Counted from the stretch's first letter, positions 1 through 5,413 are shown. The stretch is DNA of 5,413 nt from Methanobacterium sp. (GCA_009712615.1 WASR01000118.1:1783-7195), one strand, 5' to 3'. The notes: generated from the letters alone by a model not told the origin. Made by a program: numbers and translations.

Positions 1-21
1 TATTTTCGAGTTTTTTCCATT

Positions 22-35
22 CAAAATTATATATA
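22..35 (+). promoter_or_regulatory. Archaeal TATA/BRE promoter upstream of rnhB
   Basis: CAAAATTATATATA places an A-rich BRE-like element directly before an 8-9 base TATA box (about 27-35), close to the methanogen consensus AAAnnTTTATATA. Transcription would be expected to begin roughly 25 bases downstream, near 57-62, giving a leader of about 30-35 nt before the rnhB ATG. It is the best promoter candidate in the window and probably drives at least rnhB and the ExbB/ExbD pair. The call rests on motif resemblance and position only. Confidence 0.55.
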
Positions 36-92
36 CTGAATAGGAAAAGTTATTTAATTTGAGTTATTGATTTAAAATTTGGTATTAATAAT

Positions 93-707
93 ATGAAGAT
101 CGTTGGTATAGATGAAGCAGGAAGAGGATCAGTTTTAGGACCCCTCGTAGTTTGCGGTGTTGCAATTGAAGAAGATAGATTGAAATATCTAGAAAGACTT
201 AAGCTGAAGGATTCTAAAAAAGTTACACCCAAAAGAAGAATTGTTTTATATAGAAAAATAAAAAAAATTGCTGAGTGCCACCCAGTACATATAAGTGCAT
301 CAGATATCGATCTTTTAAGATCCAAGGATATTAACTTGAATGAGATCGAAAAAATCGCCATTAAACAGATCATAGGAAACTGTGATCCCGATATCTCTTA
401 CATAGACTGCATAGATGTTAAACCAGATAGATTCATCAACGAAATGGAAAATTTTCAAGAGGATTTAAAAGTTGTTGCAGAACATGGAGCAGATGATACA
501 TATCCCATTGTTTCTGCTGCATCCATAGTTGCCAAGGTTGAACGTGATCAAGAAATTTCCAGGATAAAAAAAGAATTTGGTGAGATTGGATCGGGTTATC
601 CAAGTGATCCAAAAACTGTGGCATTCCTAAAGGCTACACCCTATAATGATCTACCCAACTTCGTTAGAAGATCCTGGTCTACTGTTGAAAAAATGAGGCT
701 AAAATGA
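93..707 (+). CDS. rnhB: Ribonuclease HII
   Basis: RNase HII cleaves the RNA strand of RNA-DNA hybrids and nicks 5' of single ribonucleotides embedded in DNA, acting in the cytoplasm in primer removal and ribonucleotide excision repair. The 204-residue protein has the family length and all signature blocks: GIDEAGRGSVLGP (residues 5-17, catalytic Asp7 and Glu8), DSKK (40-43), NLNEIE (81-86), the third acidic residue in the YID strand (Asp105), YPIVSAASIVAKVERD (137-152, fourth acidic residue Asp152), GSGYPSDPKT (166-175) and the C-terminal RRSW. The ATG at 93 places DEAGRG at the usual distance from the N-terminus. The ribosome binding site is weak (GGT at 81-83 at best), which may mean a modest translation rate. 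No PCNA-binding PIP box is evident at the C-terminus. The stop codon overlaps the start of the next gene (ATGA), so the two are probably translationally coupled. Confidence 0.97.
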   Translation: MKIVGIDEAGRGSVLGPLVVCGVAIEEDRLKYLERLKLKDSKKVTPKRRIVLYRKIKKIAECHPVHISASDIDLLRSKDINLNEIEKIAIKQIIGNCDPDISYIDCIDVKPDRFINEMENFQEDLKVVAEHGADDTYPIVSAASIVAKVERDQEISRIKKEFGEIGSGYPSDPKTVAFLKATPYNDLPNFVRRSWSTVEKMRLK

Positions 708-1543
708 TAATCGAATTTTTTACTGGTTCCTTTGCCACTATCTTGGAGATGTTCAAGAGTGGAGGCATAATCACCTACATAATTACCATAATAGGAATTT
801 ACGGTTTTATACTTTCTTTTGAAAAAATTATGTACCTTAGAAAGGTTTCTAAAGTCAGTTTACCCCAGATAATGAGTACTGTGAATGATTCAATGGAAAA
901 AGGAGGATCCCTCGAGGCCCTTCGTTCCCTTGGAAAGTATCAAAACCCAATATCTAAGATAACTTCCGAAGCTCTGAAGATCGGCTACAGAAATAATGTA
1001 GAGGTTGAAGATGCTATGGAAAGGGTTTTCATAGTTGAAATGGGTAACATGACCAAGGGTTTAAACAGTCTTAAAACTATAATCGAGATAGCACCACTCC
1101 TTGGTTTAATAGGTACTGTTATTGGAATTTGGGTGACATTTAAGGCCATGGGAATTTCTGCAAATACTTCTCAAATGGCTGAAGGAATCTACATTGCACT
1201 CATAACTACCATAGCAGGTTTAACTGTTGCAATAATCATTTTACCCATGTACTCCTACATCAACAGCAAAATAGAAGAGGAAATCGATAAAATTGATATT
1301 GCAAAGAAAATGACCAATTGGAGGACAGCAGAAATACGTATAAAAGTGGATTCATGCATTGAAAATGCTATTGAAGCTCTCCAAGAGTCTAACGGTGTGA
1401 TAGAAGTCAGGCAGATCTCAGATCCAAATGCCAATATATGGATTTCAATCGATCCAAACAGGTTGGATAGGAGTATTAGCAACATCATAAAGGAAAAATG
1501 TAATTTAGATCCTCAGATCATAGAAAGTAAACTGATGCAGTAA
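704..1543 (+). CDS. ExbB/TolQ/MotA-family proton channel subunit with C-terminal extension
   Basis: This is the multi-pass subunit of an ion-driven motor; relatives use proton flow to drive TonB, Tol-Pal or flagellar work. The 279-residue protein has three membrane segments at about 20-40, 126-148 and 163-186. The diagnostic family core is present: IAPLLGLIGTVIGIWVTF (129-146) in the second helix and ALITTIAGLTVAI (165-177) in the third, with a cytoplasmic domain between helices 1 and 2 (about 45-122). After the third helix there is an unusually long soluble tail of about 90 residues (189-279), charged at first and then resembling a small mixed domain (IEVRQISDP, IWISIDPNRLDRSI). The start at 704 overlaps the rnhB stop by 4 bases; a TGAGG at 694-698 serves as ribosome binding site. 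The gene ends in tandem TAATAA stops. Its partner ExbD-like gene follows after 51 bases. Family membership is clear. The substrate or process driven is unknown, and no TonB-, TolA- or Pal-like gene is nearby. Confidence 0.9.
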   Translation: MIIEFFTGSFATILEMFKSGGIITYIITIIGIYGFILSFEKIMYLRKVSKVSLPQIMSTVNDSMEKGGSLEALRSLGKYQNPISKITSEALKIGYRNNVEVEDAMERVFIVEMGNMTKGLNSLKTIIEIAPLLGLIGTVIGIWVTFKAMGISANTSQMAEGIYIALITTIAGLTVAIIILPMYSYINSKIEEEIDKIDIAKKMTNWRTAEIRIKVDSCIENAIEALQESNGVIEVRQISDPNANIWISIDPNRLDRSISNIIKEKCNLDPQIIESKLMQ

Positions 1544-1594
1544 TAAATTAAGATCGAAATAATTTTATGAAAGAATGAAAGTGGGGAAATTCGT

Positions 1595-1987
1595 ATGGCG
1601 TTGGACACAAGCAGATATAGAAATAAGTTGAAACAGAGCAATCCCCAGGTAAATTTAGTGCCCCTAATAGATGTTATTTTCACCATTTTAATATTTTTAA
1701 TGGTTGCAGCAAGTTTTCAAGGATCTGCAGATGTTGACTCAGGAAAACCGCAGATCAACCAAACAACCGGACCCTCTGATTATTACCTCATACCAGTGGC
1801 AGGATTGAAAACAGTGACTGTGAATGGTGTTGATATGTCTAAAGACATCAGAAATGGAGCTATAGCAGTCCATACATCCGTTATTGATCAAGGAGATATT
1901 AATATAAAAGCCAAGGAAGGCGCTATTATTATTACAACTCCTGCGGGAATATCTCCAGAACAGGCAGTGAATGCTCCACAAGTGTAG
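1595..1987 (+). CDS. ExbD/TolR-family motor subunit
   Basis: This is the single-pass partner of the ExbB-like channel. The 130-residue protein has a short basic cytoplasmic N-terminus (about 1-18), then NLVPLIDVIFTILIFLMVAA (20-39). That segment is the conserved ExbD/TolR transmembrane helix with its essential proton-carrying aspartate, here Asp26. The remaining ~90 residues should lie outside the membrane. They contain a VTVNG strand (74-78) and GDINIKAKEGAIIITTP (100-116). The end of the usual external domain (the IRAD-type strand and final helix) is not obvious, so the external part looks divergent or shortened. The ATG at 1595 has GTGGGG at 1581-1586, 8 bases upstream, and no competing in-frame start fits better. 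It follows its partner gene by 51 bases. In an archaeon, the external domain could touch the cell wall (pseudomurein in Methanobacteriales), but that is inference. Confidence 0.88.
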   Translation: MALDTSRYRNKLKQSNPQVNLVPLIDVIFTILIFLMVAASFQGSADVDSGKPQINQTTGPSDYYLIPVAGLKTVTVNGVDMSKDIRNGAIAVHTSVIDQGDINIKAKEGAIIITTPAGISPEQAVNAPQV

Positions 1988-2015
1988 CTGGAATTTAACG
2001 ATCTTCTTATAAAAA

Positions 2016-2022
2016 TTTTTTT
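2016..2022 (+). terminator. Possible oligo-T terminator after the ExbD-like gene
   Basis: A run of seven T (2016-2022) follows the ExbD-like stop codon by 28 bases. Archaeal RNA polymerase can terminate at such U-tracts without a hairpin, so this may separate or attenuate the membrane pair from purO. The adjacent TTATAAAA (2007-2014) could instead be a TATA box for purO, but a start about 25 bases downstream would fall on the purO ribosome binding site. The evidence is weak. Confidence 0.22.
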
Positions 2023-2035
2023 AAAAACATGAAAA

Positions 2036-2042
2036 AGGTGAT
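2036..2042 (+). promoter_or_regulatory. purO ribosome binding site that decides a GTG start
   Basis: AGGTGAT is an exact match to the 3' half of the archaeal Shine-Dalgarno sequence AGGAGGTGATC. It lies only 3 bases before the GTG at 2046. The purO frame has a stop (TAA at 2022-2024) and no other start codon between that stop and 2046, so this site fixes the GTG start. Two ATG codons here (2029 and 2041) are in another frame. Confidence 0.7.
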
Positions 2043-2045
2043 GAA

Positions 2046-2648
2046 GTGTATCTAGGAAGAATATTAGCAGTAGGAACAACAGAATCTGGAAATTTTGTGG
2101 CTTATAGAGTTTCAAGCCGGTCTTTTCCAAACAGAACAGCAAAAACATTTGATGACAGGGTTTCCATAGTTCCTACAGAAGGAAATGAAAAGGATGTTTT
2201 TAAAAATCCGTACATAGCATACAACTCCATCCGAATAATTGAAGATAAAGCAGTGGTATCAAACGGAGGGCACACTGACGTAATTGCAGATAAAATAGCA
2301 TCTGGAATGAGTATTAGGGATTCTATGGCCCTATCTCTGCTTTCAATGGATTATGAAAAGGATGATTTCAACACTCCCAGAATAGCTGGTGTCACAACAC
2401 TCGGTGGAGATTCTTACATTGGAATAATTACACATGAAGATCTCATTGTAGAAAAAGTTGAAAAAGGAACCTGTGCCTATATTTCAACTTATGAACAAGT
2501 TAAACCCAAAACAGTGAAATACGAAGCAAACAGTGCCCATGAAGCAGCACAATACATCATGGATCAAGGAAAATTCAGTGAATTTACAAATCCCGTGACT
2601 TCAGCAGCTGCATTTGGAACAAATGATTGGAACCTGAGCTCAATATAA
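2046..2648 (+). CDS. purO: Archaeal IMP cyclohydrolase PurO
   Basis: PurO performs the last step of de novo purine synthesis in many archaea, closing FAICAR to IMP in the cytoplasm. It replaces the bacterial PurH cyclohydrolase domain and has an Ntn-hydrolase-like fold. The 200-residue protein matches the family as I recall it from Methanothermobacter MTH1020 along its whole length. Matching blocks are [10 protein letters not shown] (1-10), [12 protein letters not shown] (19-30), NPYIAYN (54-60), VVSNGGHTD (70-78), [13 protein letters not shown] (101-113) and YISTYEQ (145-151). Translation starts at GTG; the resulting MYLGR is the family's usual N-terminus. The gene lies 18 bases upstream of cofE and is likely cotranscribed with it. 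It supplies IMP, hence GTP, which both ArfA and CofE consume, so its place in this cluster makes metabolic sense. Confidence 0.96.
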   Translation: MYLGRILAVGTTESGNFVAYRVSSRSFPNRTAKTFDDRVSIVPTEGNEKDVFKNPYIAYNSIRIIEDKAVVSNGGHTDVIADKIASGMSIRDSMALSLLSMDYEKDDFNTPRIAGVTTLGGDSYIGIITHEDLIVEKVEKGTCAYISTYEQVKPKTVKYEANSAHEAAQYIMDQGKFSEFTNPVTSAAAFGTNDWNLSSI

Positions 2649-2666
2649 ATTTGGATAGGTGTAGAA

Positions 2667-3428
2667 ATGTGTGTGAAACTCATTGGCATAGAAAATATAC
2701 CAATGGTGAGTCCAGGAGATGACATTGGAACCATCATAATCGAAGCAGCAAAATCTGAGGGTCTTGAAATAATGGATCACGACATTTTTGTGGTTGCGGA
2801 AACTGTGGTTTCAAAGGCTGAAGGAAACTTAATAGAACTGGATTCAATAAATGTCAGCGCGCAAGCCCAAGAAATTTCAGAAAAAACATCAAAGGACCCC
2901 AGAATTGTCCAATCAATAATTGATGAATCTGTAGAAATTATCAAAGTTGGACCGAACTTCATAATATCCGAAACAAAACATGGTTTTGTATGTGCAAATG
3001 CAGGTATTGATGAGTCCAATGTAGAATCAGGATTTCTAAAGCCAATTCCAGTGGATTCTGATGAAAGTGCCTCACTAATTCGAAAAACCATCGAATCTGC
3101 TACAGGAAAAAATGTAGCTGTAATATTATCGGATACTCAAGGTCGTCCATTCAGAGAAGGTGCAGTAGGAGTTGCAATTGGAGTATCTGGGATAAATCCG
3201 CTCTGGAATAGACAAGGTGAAAGGGATCTTTACGATAGAAAACTTGAAACAACAACCATAGCTGTTGCAGATGAATTGGCATCAGCCGCTTCCATTGTAA
3301 TGGGTCAAGCAAATGAAGGATTGCCTGTCGTAATAGTAAGGGGTGTGGAGTACGCTGAAAAATTGAGATCCACCTATTCAGATATAAAACCAATTCTAAG
3401 ACCTAAGAAATTTGATGTTTTTAGATAA
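2667..3428 (+). CDS. cofE: Coenzyme F420-0:L-glutamate ligase
   Basis: CofE adds L-glutamate to F420-0 with GTP; in methanogens the first residue is alpha-linked and the next gamma-linked, giving mainly F420-2. It is cytoplasmic and metal-dependent. The 253-residue protein has the length of a stand-alone archaeal CofE, without the extra nitroreductase-like domain of actinobacterial FbiB. Family blocks are PGDDI (16-20), [12 protein letters not shown] (42-53), [15 protein letters not shown] (105-119), [24 protein letters not shown] (about 152-175, with Asp156 and Thr157), ADELASAA (201-208) and [15 protein letters not shown] (212-226). By family pattern Asp115 and Asp156 are metal/nucleotide-site candidates. 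The usual YGREL segment reads YDRKL (189-193), a small departure. The start ATG at 2667 is preceded by AGGTG (2657-2661). A block of palindromes begins at the stop codon and separates this gene from cofD. Confidence 0.96.
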   Translation: MCVKLIGIENIPMVSPGDDIGTIIIEAAKSEGLEIMDHDIFVVAETVVSKAEGNLIELDSINVSAQAQEISEKTSKDPRIVQSIIDESVEIIKVGPNFIISETKHGFVCANAGIDESNVESGFLKPIPVDSDESASLIRKTIESATGKNVAVILSDTQGRPFREGAVGVAIGVSGINPLWNRQGERDLYDRKLETTTIAVADELASAASIVMGQANEGLPVVIVRGVEYAEKLRSTYSDIKPILRPKKFDVFR

Positions 3429-3431
3429 AAA
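3418..3431. repeat. Inverted repeat TTTTTA-GA-TAAAAA over the cofE stop
   Basis: Six-base arms TTTTTA (3418-3423) and TAAAAA (3426-3431) flank a 2-base spacer. The cofE stop codon (3426-3428) lies in the right arm. The same arms recur in the next palindrome, one base further on, which is the main reason to record it. Alone, in AT-rich DNA, it would be unremarkable. Confidence 0.6.
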
Positions 3432-3432
3432 C

Positions 3433-3450
3433 TTTTTTACATGTAAAAAA
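3433..3450. repeat. Perfect 18-bp palindrome between cofE and cofD
   Basis: TTTTTTACATGTAAAAAA is its own exact reverse complement, centred on ACATGT. It lies in the short cofE-cofD gap, 14 bases before the cofD start codon. It could be an operator for a dimeric regulator. As RNA it would give only a weak A-U stem, so a hairpin role is less likely. The palindrome is directly visible; its function is inferred. Confidence 0.75.
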
Positions 3451-3454
3451 ACTA

Positions 3455-3464
3455 GTTGATCAAC
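3455..3464. repeat. 10-bp palindrome abutting the cofD start
   Basis: GTTGATCAAC is a perfect palindrome ending at the base before the cofD ATG. Its first seven bases (GTTGATC) also match the archaeal Shine-Dalgarno GGTGATC with one mismatch, so the palindromy may be a by-product of the ribosome binding site. A regulator bound here would cover the translation start region. Confidence 0.55.
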
Positions 3465-4370
3465 ATGATAACAGTACTTTCAGGAGGGACTGGTACCCCT
3501 AAATTGTTAGAAGGTCTTGTCAAGGTTTCTGATCCAAAAGATCTCAACATCATAGTCAATACTCTGGAAAATGATTACTTTTCAGGGGTTTATGTTGCTG
3601 CTGATATTGACACAGTAATGTATACCCTTGCAGGGATCATCAACACCGAAACTTGGTATGGTATTGAGAATGATACATTTATAACCCATGAAACTTTAAA
3701 GGAGATCAACTGCCCTGAAACTCTTCGGATTGGAGACAAAGACAGGGCCACAAAAATTCAAAAAACCATGCTCATGGAGAAATATCCATTATCAAGGGTT
3801 GTAAATATTCAGAAAAATGCTTTAGGGATTAAATCAAAAATTAAACCCATGAGCAACGATAAATCCAATATAACCATCGTTACAGACCAAGGTGAAATGA
3901 AATTTCATGAATTTCTCGTTGAAAAACAGGGAAAACCTCATGTTAAAGATATTATCTACAATCAAGTCGAACCATCCCCTGGTCTAATTGAATCTATTGA
4001 AGAATCTGAAATGGTTATTTTAGGGCCATCCAACCCCATAACCTCTTTATGGCCAATTATATCCATGAAAAATGTGGTTAAAACTCTTGAAAAAGCTTAC
4101 GTTGTAGGTATTTCCCCAATAATAGGAAATTCTCCTGTTAGTGGACCTGCAGCAAAATTTATGAATGCATTAGGACATGATGTATCGTGTTTTGGTGTTG
4201 CAAAAATGTACTCAAAATTTTTAGACAAGTTCATTATTGACCTCGTGGATGTCGATTACAAAGATCAAATAGAAAGACTAATACCAGAGGTAGTAGTAAC
4301 AAACACCAATATGAAGAACATCGGTGATAAAATGATGTTAGCCAAAATTAGTTTGGGTGAAATTATATGA
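3465..4370 (+). CDS. cofD: 2-phospho-L-lactate transferase (F420-0 synthase)
   Basis: CofD transfers the phospholactyl (or related phosphoenol) group from its GDP-activated donor to the deazaflavin FO, yielding F420-0 (or its dehydro form). This is the step before CofE, and it is cytoplasmic. I choose the ATG at 3465 (301 residues) because [18 protein letters not shown] is the family's normal N-terminus. The TTG 9 bases upstream would only add three residues and lacks a ribosome binding site. Motifs are [10 protein letters not shown] (6-15, nucleotide/phosphate binding), NTLEND (32-37), [11 protein letters not shown] (47-57), WYGIENDTF (64-72), GDKDRATKI (90-98), [14 protein letters not shown] (187-200) and [17 protein letters not shown] (217-233). 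Two positions depart from the commonest pattern as I remember it: AADIDT instead of SPDLDT, and Asn36 where many methanogen homologues have Asp. The stop overlaps the arfA start by 4 bases (ATGA), implying translational coupling. Confidence 0.96.
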   Translation: MITVLSGGTGTPKLLEGLVKVSDPKDLNIIVNTLENDYFSGVYVAADIDTVMYTLAGIINTETWYGIENDTFITHETLKEINCPETLRIGDKDRATKIQKTMLMEKYPLSRVVNIQKNALGIKSKIKPMSNDKSNITIVTDQGEMKFHEFLVEKQGKPHVKDIIYNQVEPSPGLIESIEESEMVILGPSNPITSLWPIISMKNVVKTLEKAYVVGISPIIGNSPVSGPAAKFMNALGHDVSCFGVAKMYSKFLDKFIIDLVDVDYKDQIERLIPEVVVTNTNMKNIGDKMMLAKISLGEII

Positions 4371-5128
4371 TTCAAATGACTTTAATTCAGATCGATAACT
4401 ATGGTCCCTGGACTGTCACACCAACACCAAGGGCCGAAGCAGACCTTCAGATTCTGCAGGCAGAACTTTACGCAGATCTTCAAAGACAGTTTGCAGCTAA
4501 GGGAGGACTAGTATTTTTCACCCGTTTCGATAACATGCTTGCAGTTACAAACGGTGTGGATATGGAGGATCACCTCAGGATTCAAAAATCCATAGGTAAC
4601 AGATACCCAATTACCATCAGCATGGGAGTTGGAGCGGCTGAAACTCCATATGAAGCACAACGTAAAGCAACAAATGCTCTTCAAAATTATGGTGGTGCCC
4701 AGTCAGAAGATAGGACTGAAGTTCTCGCCATTGATGGGCTTGTGAAGGCCGATGAAAGTTTTGTTCAAATAGCCCACATAGACATCAACGGGATTACAGA
4801 TTCTTTAACAGACATTATCCCTGCTTACGATACTTCTTTCATAGTTAATCGAGTACAACACTTTTTAATGAAAAAACTCATCGAAAAGGGTTCACTCCTT
4901 TTCTTCATTGGTGGAGATAATTTCATGTCTCCATGTAATGGTTTGACCCCTGAAGGACTTTTGAAGATCATAGAAGAGATCGAAGAGGAAATAAACATTG
5001 CACTTAAGGCAGGTGTTGGGAAAGCACCAACCGCAGAAAAAGCTGCAAATCTTGCAGATCTGGCTCTAGAAGAGATTAGAGGCGGATTTACATATAATTT
5101 AGTTCATGTTATGAAAAACGAAGATTAA
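4367..5128 (+). CDS. arfA: GTP cyclohydrolase III (ArfA)
   Basis: ArfA (GTP cyclohydrolase IIa/III) hydrolyses GTP to the formamidopyrimidine nucleotide FAPy without releasing formate, plus pyrophosphate. This is the first archaeal step towards the ribityl-aminouracil used for riboflavin and for FO, the F420 chromophore. The 253-residue protein aligns by memory with the Methanocaldococcus jannaschii enzyme from the first residue: [19 protein letters not shown] (1-19), [10 protein letters not shown] (47-56), [13 protein letters not shown] [10 protein letters not shown] (89-98), VQIAHIDIN (133-141), [11 protein letters not shown] (177-187) and LKAGVG (213-218). It consists of two related cyclase-like (GGDEF-type) halves; the GGDN at 182-185 and acidic residues Asp10 and Asp139 are metal-binding candidates. 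The start at 4367 overlaps the cofD stop, and GGGTGA (4355-4360) lies 6 bases upstream. A later ATG (residue 4) would cut the conserved N-terminus. The gene pairs logically with cofD and cofE in F420 supply. Confidence 0.96.
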   Translation: MIQMTLIQIDNYGPWTVTPTPRAEADLQILQAELYADLQRQFAAKGGLVFFTRFDNMLAVTNGVDMEDHLRIQKSIGNRYPITISMGVGAAETPYEAQRKATNALQNYGGAQSEDRTEVLAIDGLVKADESFVQIAHIDINGITDSLTDIIPAYDTSFIVNRVQHFLMKKLIEKGSLLFFIGGDNFMSPCNGLTPEGLLKIIEEIEEEINIALKAGVGKAPTAEKAANLADLALEEIRGGFTYNLVHVMKNED

Positions 5129-5137
5129 CTGGTTAAG

Positions 5138-5146
5138 TTATATTTT
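5138..5146 (+). promoter_or_regulatory. Possible TATA box before the Dus-like gene
   Basis: TTATATTTT sits in the 73-base gap after arfA, preceded by the modest purine stretch TTAAG. Transcription from it would begin near 5165-5172, leaving a leader of about 30-35 nt that includes GGAGG at 5191-5195. The match is only moderate, and the gap also contains a T-run that may be a terminator. Confidence 0.3.
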
Positions 5147-5170
5147 GTTTGTAAATCTATCAATTTCTAA

Positions 5171-5178
5171 TTTTTTTT
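5171..5178 (+). terminator. Oligo-T tract, possible archaeal terminator after arfA
   Basis: Eight consecutive T (5171-5178), in a T-rich stretch that begins at 5157, lie 43 bases past the arfA stop. Such U-tracts can stop archaeal RNA polymerase, so this may mark the end of the purO-cofE-cofD-arfA transcript. No strong hairpin precedes it; a small inverted repeat CATAA-AAA-TTATG (5179-5191) follows it. Confidence 0.33.
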
Positions 5179-5190
5179 CATAAAAATTAT

Positions 5191-5195
5191 GGAGG
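5191..5195 (+). promoter_or_regulatory. Ribosome binding site pointing to an ATT start
   Basis: GGAGG is the strongest core Shine-Dalgarno sequence in the window. Six bases after it stands ATT at 5202, the first codon that gives the expected N-terminal strand IEVLAPMAG of the Dus-like protein. No ATG, GTG or TTG lies in that frame between the upstream stop (TAA at 5181-5183) and ATG 5220, so this site argues for AUU initiation or for a one-base frame problem. Confidence 0.6.
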
Positions 5196-5201
5196 AAACC
5201 C

Positions 5202-5413
5202 ATTGAAGTACTAGCGCCAATGGCCGGTGTAACCGATGGAAAGTTCTGCAGAGGAATGCTAAACTATGGATTTGATCTTCTGACCCTTGGAGGGTACAAC
5301 GCAGAAAAAGCATCCATCGATGCTGGATTAAAAATAATTCAAAGGGGTAGGAAAGAATTCCATGTAGAAGAGCCTGACTTGGTAAATCATATCACAAGTG
5401 AAGCTAAATACAT
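5202..5413 (+). CDS. Dus/NifR3-like TIM-barrel flavoprotein, 5' part only
   Basis: The first 70 codons are visible and the gene continues past the window edge. The N-terminus IEVLAPMAGVTDGKFCR carries the APMAGVTD motif. In dihydrouridine synthases and related dihydroorotate dehydrogenase-like TIM barrels, this motif forms the first strand and FMN-binding loop. The following FDLLTLGGYNAEKASIDAG differs from the TEM-type second strand of true tRNA-dihydrouridine synthases. It resembles the archaeal NifR3-related group of unknown function, so I do not claim tRNA modification. The start is unusual: the frame offers ATT at 5202, well placed after GGAGG, or ATG at 5220, which would delete the first strand. 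An out-of-frame ATG at 5189 reads five codons and stops at 5204-5206; losing one C from CCC (5199-5201) would fuse it to this frame. The gene follows arfA by 73 bases and may have its own promoter. Confidence 0.72.
   Translation, partial: MEVLAPMAGVTDGKFCRGMLNYGFDLLTLGGYNAEKASIDAGLKIIQRGRKEFHVEEPDLVNHITSEAKY

Noticed and set aside
1..20. Start of a divergent minus-strand gene at CAT 18-20 (MEKTRK)
   Set aside because: Only six codons are visible, there is no ribosome binding site before it, and the TATA element is too close to serve that direction.
50..373. Minus-strand reading frame of 107 codons opposite rnhB
   Set aside because: It lies wholly or largely over the well-supported rnhB gene, has no recognisable family, and its leucine/serine-rich translation is typical of an antisense shadow. 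The other minus-strand frames (436-624, 1255-1488, 1739-1981, 1888-2148, 2777-3091, 3151-3393) are rejected for the same reason.
1544..1594. Promoter in the gap between the ExbB- and ExbD-like genes
   Set aside because: The only candidate, ATTTTATG near 1562-1569, is a poor TATA match and would place the transcript start at the start codon; the pair is more simply cotranscribed.
3433..3450. The 18-bp palindrome as an intrinsic terminator
   Set aside because: The stem would be nearly all A-U with no GC base, the T-run precedes rather than follows the dyad on the + strand, and cofD with no clear promoter of its own follows immediately.
3456..3464. TTG start giving three extra residues on CofD
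   Set aside because: The family N-terminus begins at [13 protein letters not shown] from ATG 3465, and no ribosome binding site fits the TTG, which sits inside the GTTGATC likely used as the binding site itself.
4376..4378. Second ATG of arfA as the true start
   Set aside because: ATG 4367 gives the conserved MIQ-type N-terminus, has GGGTGA 6 bases upstream and an ATGA coupling with cofD.
1..5413. tRNA, rRNA, riboswitch, CRISPR array, insertion sequence or toxin-antitoxin pair
   Set aside because: No cloverleaf or GGTTCGAATC-type loop, no regularly spaced repeats, no transposase-like gene, and no gap longer than about 95 bases that could hold a structured RNA.

Overview
The window looks like core chromosome from a methanogenic archaeon of the order Methanobacteriales, probably Methanobacterium-like; the genus is not certain. 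The reasons are an AT-rich base composition, GGTGA/AGGTG-type ribosome binding sites, archaeal TATA/BRE-like promoter sequence, and the gene set: archaeal IMP cyclohydrolase PurO, archaeal GTP cyclohydrolase III (ArfA), and the coenzyme F420 enzymes CofD and CofE. All eight genes read on the + strand with short gaps or 4-base overlaps. I see no mobile element, RNA gene or CRISPR array.

Layout. Bases 1-92 hold a good TATA-type promoter. Bases 93-707 encode RNase HII (rnhB), coupled by an ATGA overlap to an ExbB/TolQ/MotA-family proton-channel subunit (704-1543). An ExbD/TolR-family partner follows (1595-1987). Next come purO (GTG start, 2046-2648), cofE (2667-3428), cofD (ATG start, 3465-4370) and arfA (4367-5128, ATGA overlap with cofD). 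After a 73-base T-rich gap, a Dus/NifR3-like TIM-barrel flavoprotein gene begins near 5202. It runs off the window and has no ordinary start codon in frame.

How the genes work together. purO makes IMP, the precursor of GTP. ArfA opens GTP to the formamidopyrimidine that leads to the ribityl-aminouracil used for both riboflavin and the deazaflavin FO. CofD adds phospholactate to FO, and CofE adds glutamates with GTP. The second half of the window is therefore a purine-to-deazaflavin (F420) cluster. The first half couples a replication/repair nuclease to an ion-driven membrane motor pair whose job in an archaeon without an outer membrane is unknown.

I did not find a wholly new system. The points most worth a second look are the ExbB/ExbD pair with a long C-terminal soluble extension, the start of the Dus-like gene (AUU initiation or a one-base frame problem), and a run of three adjacent palindromes between cofE and cofD.
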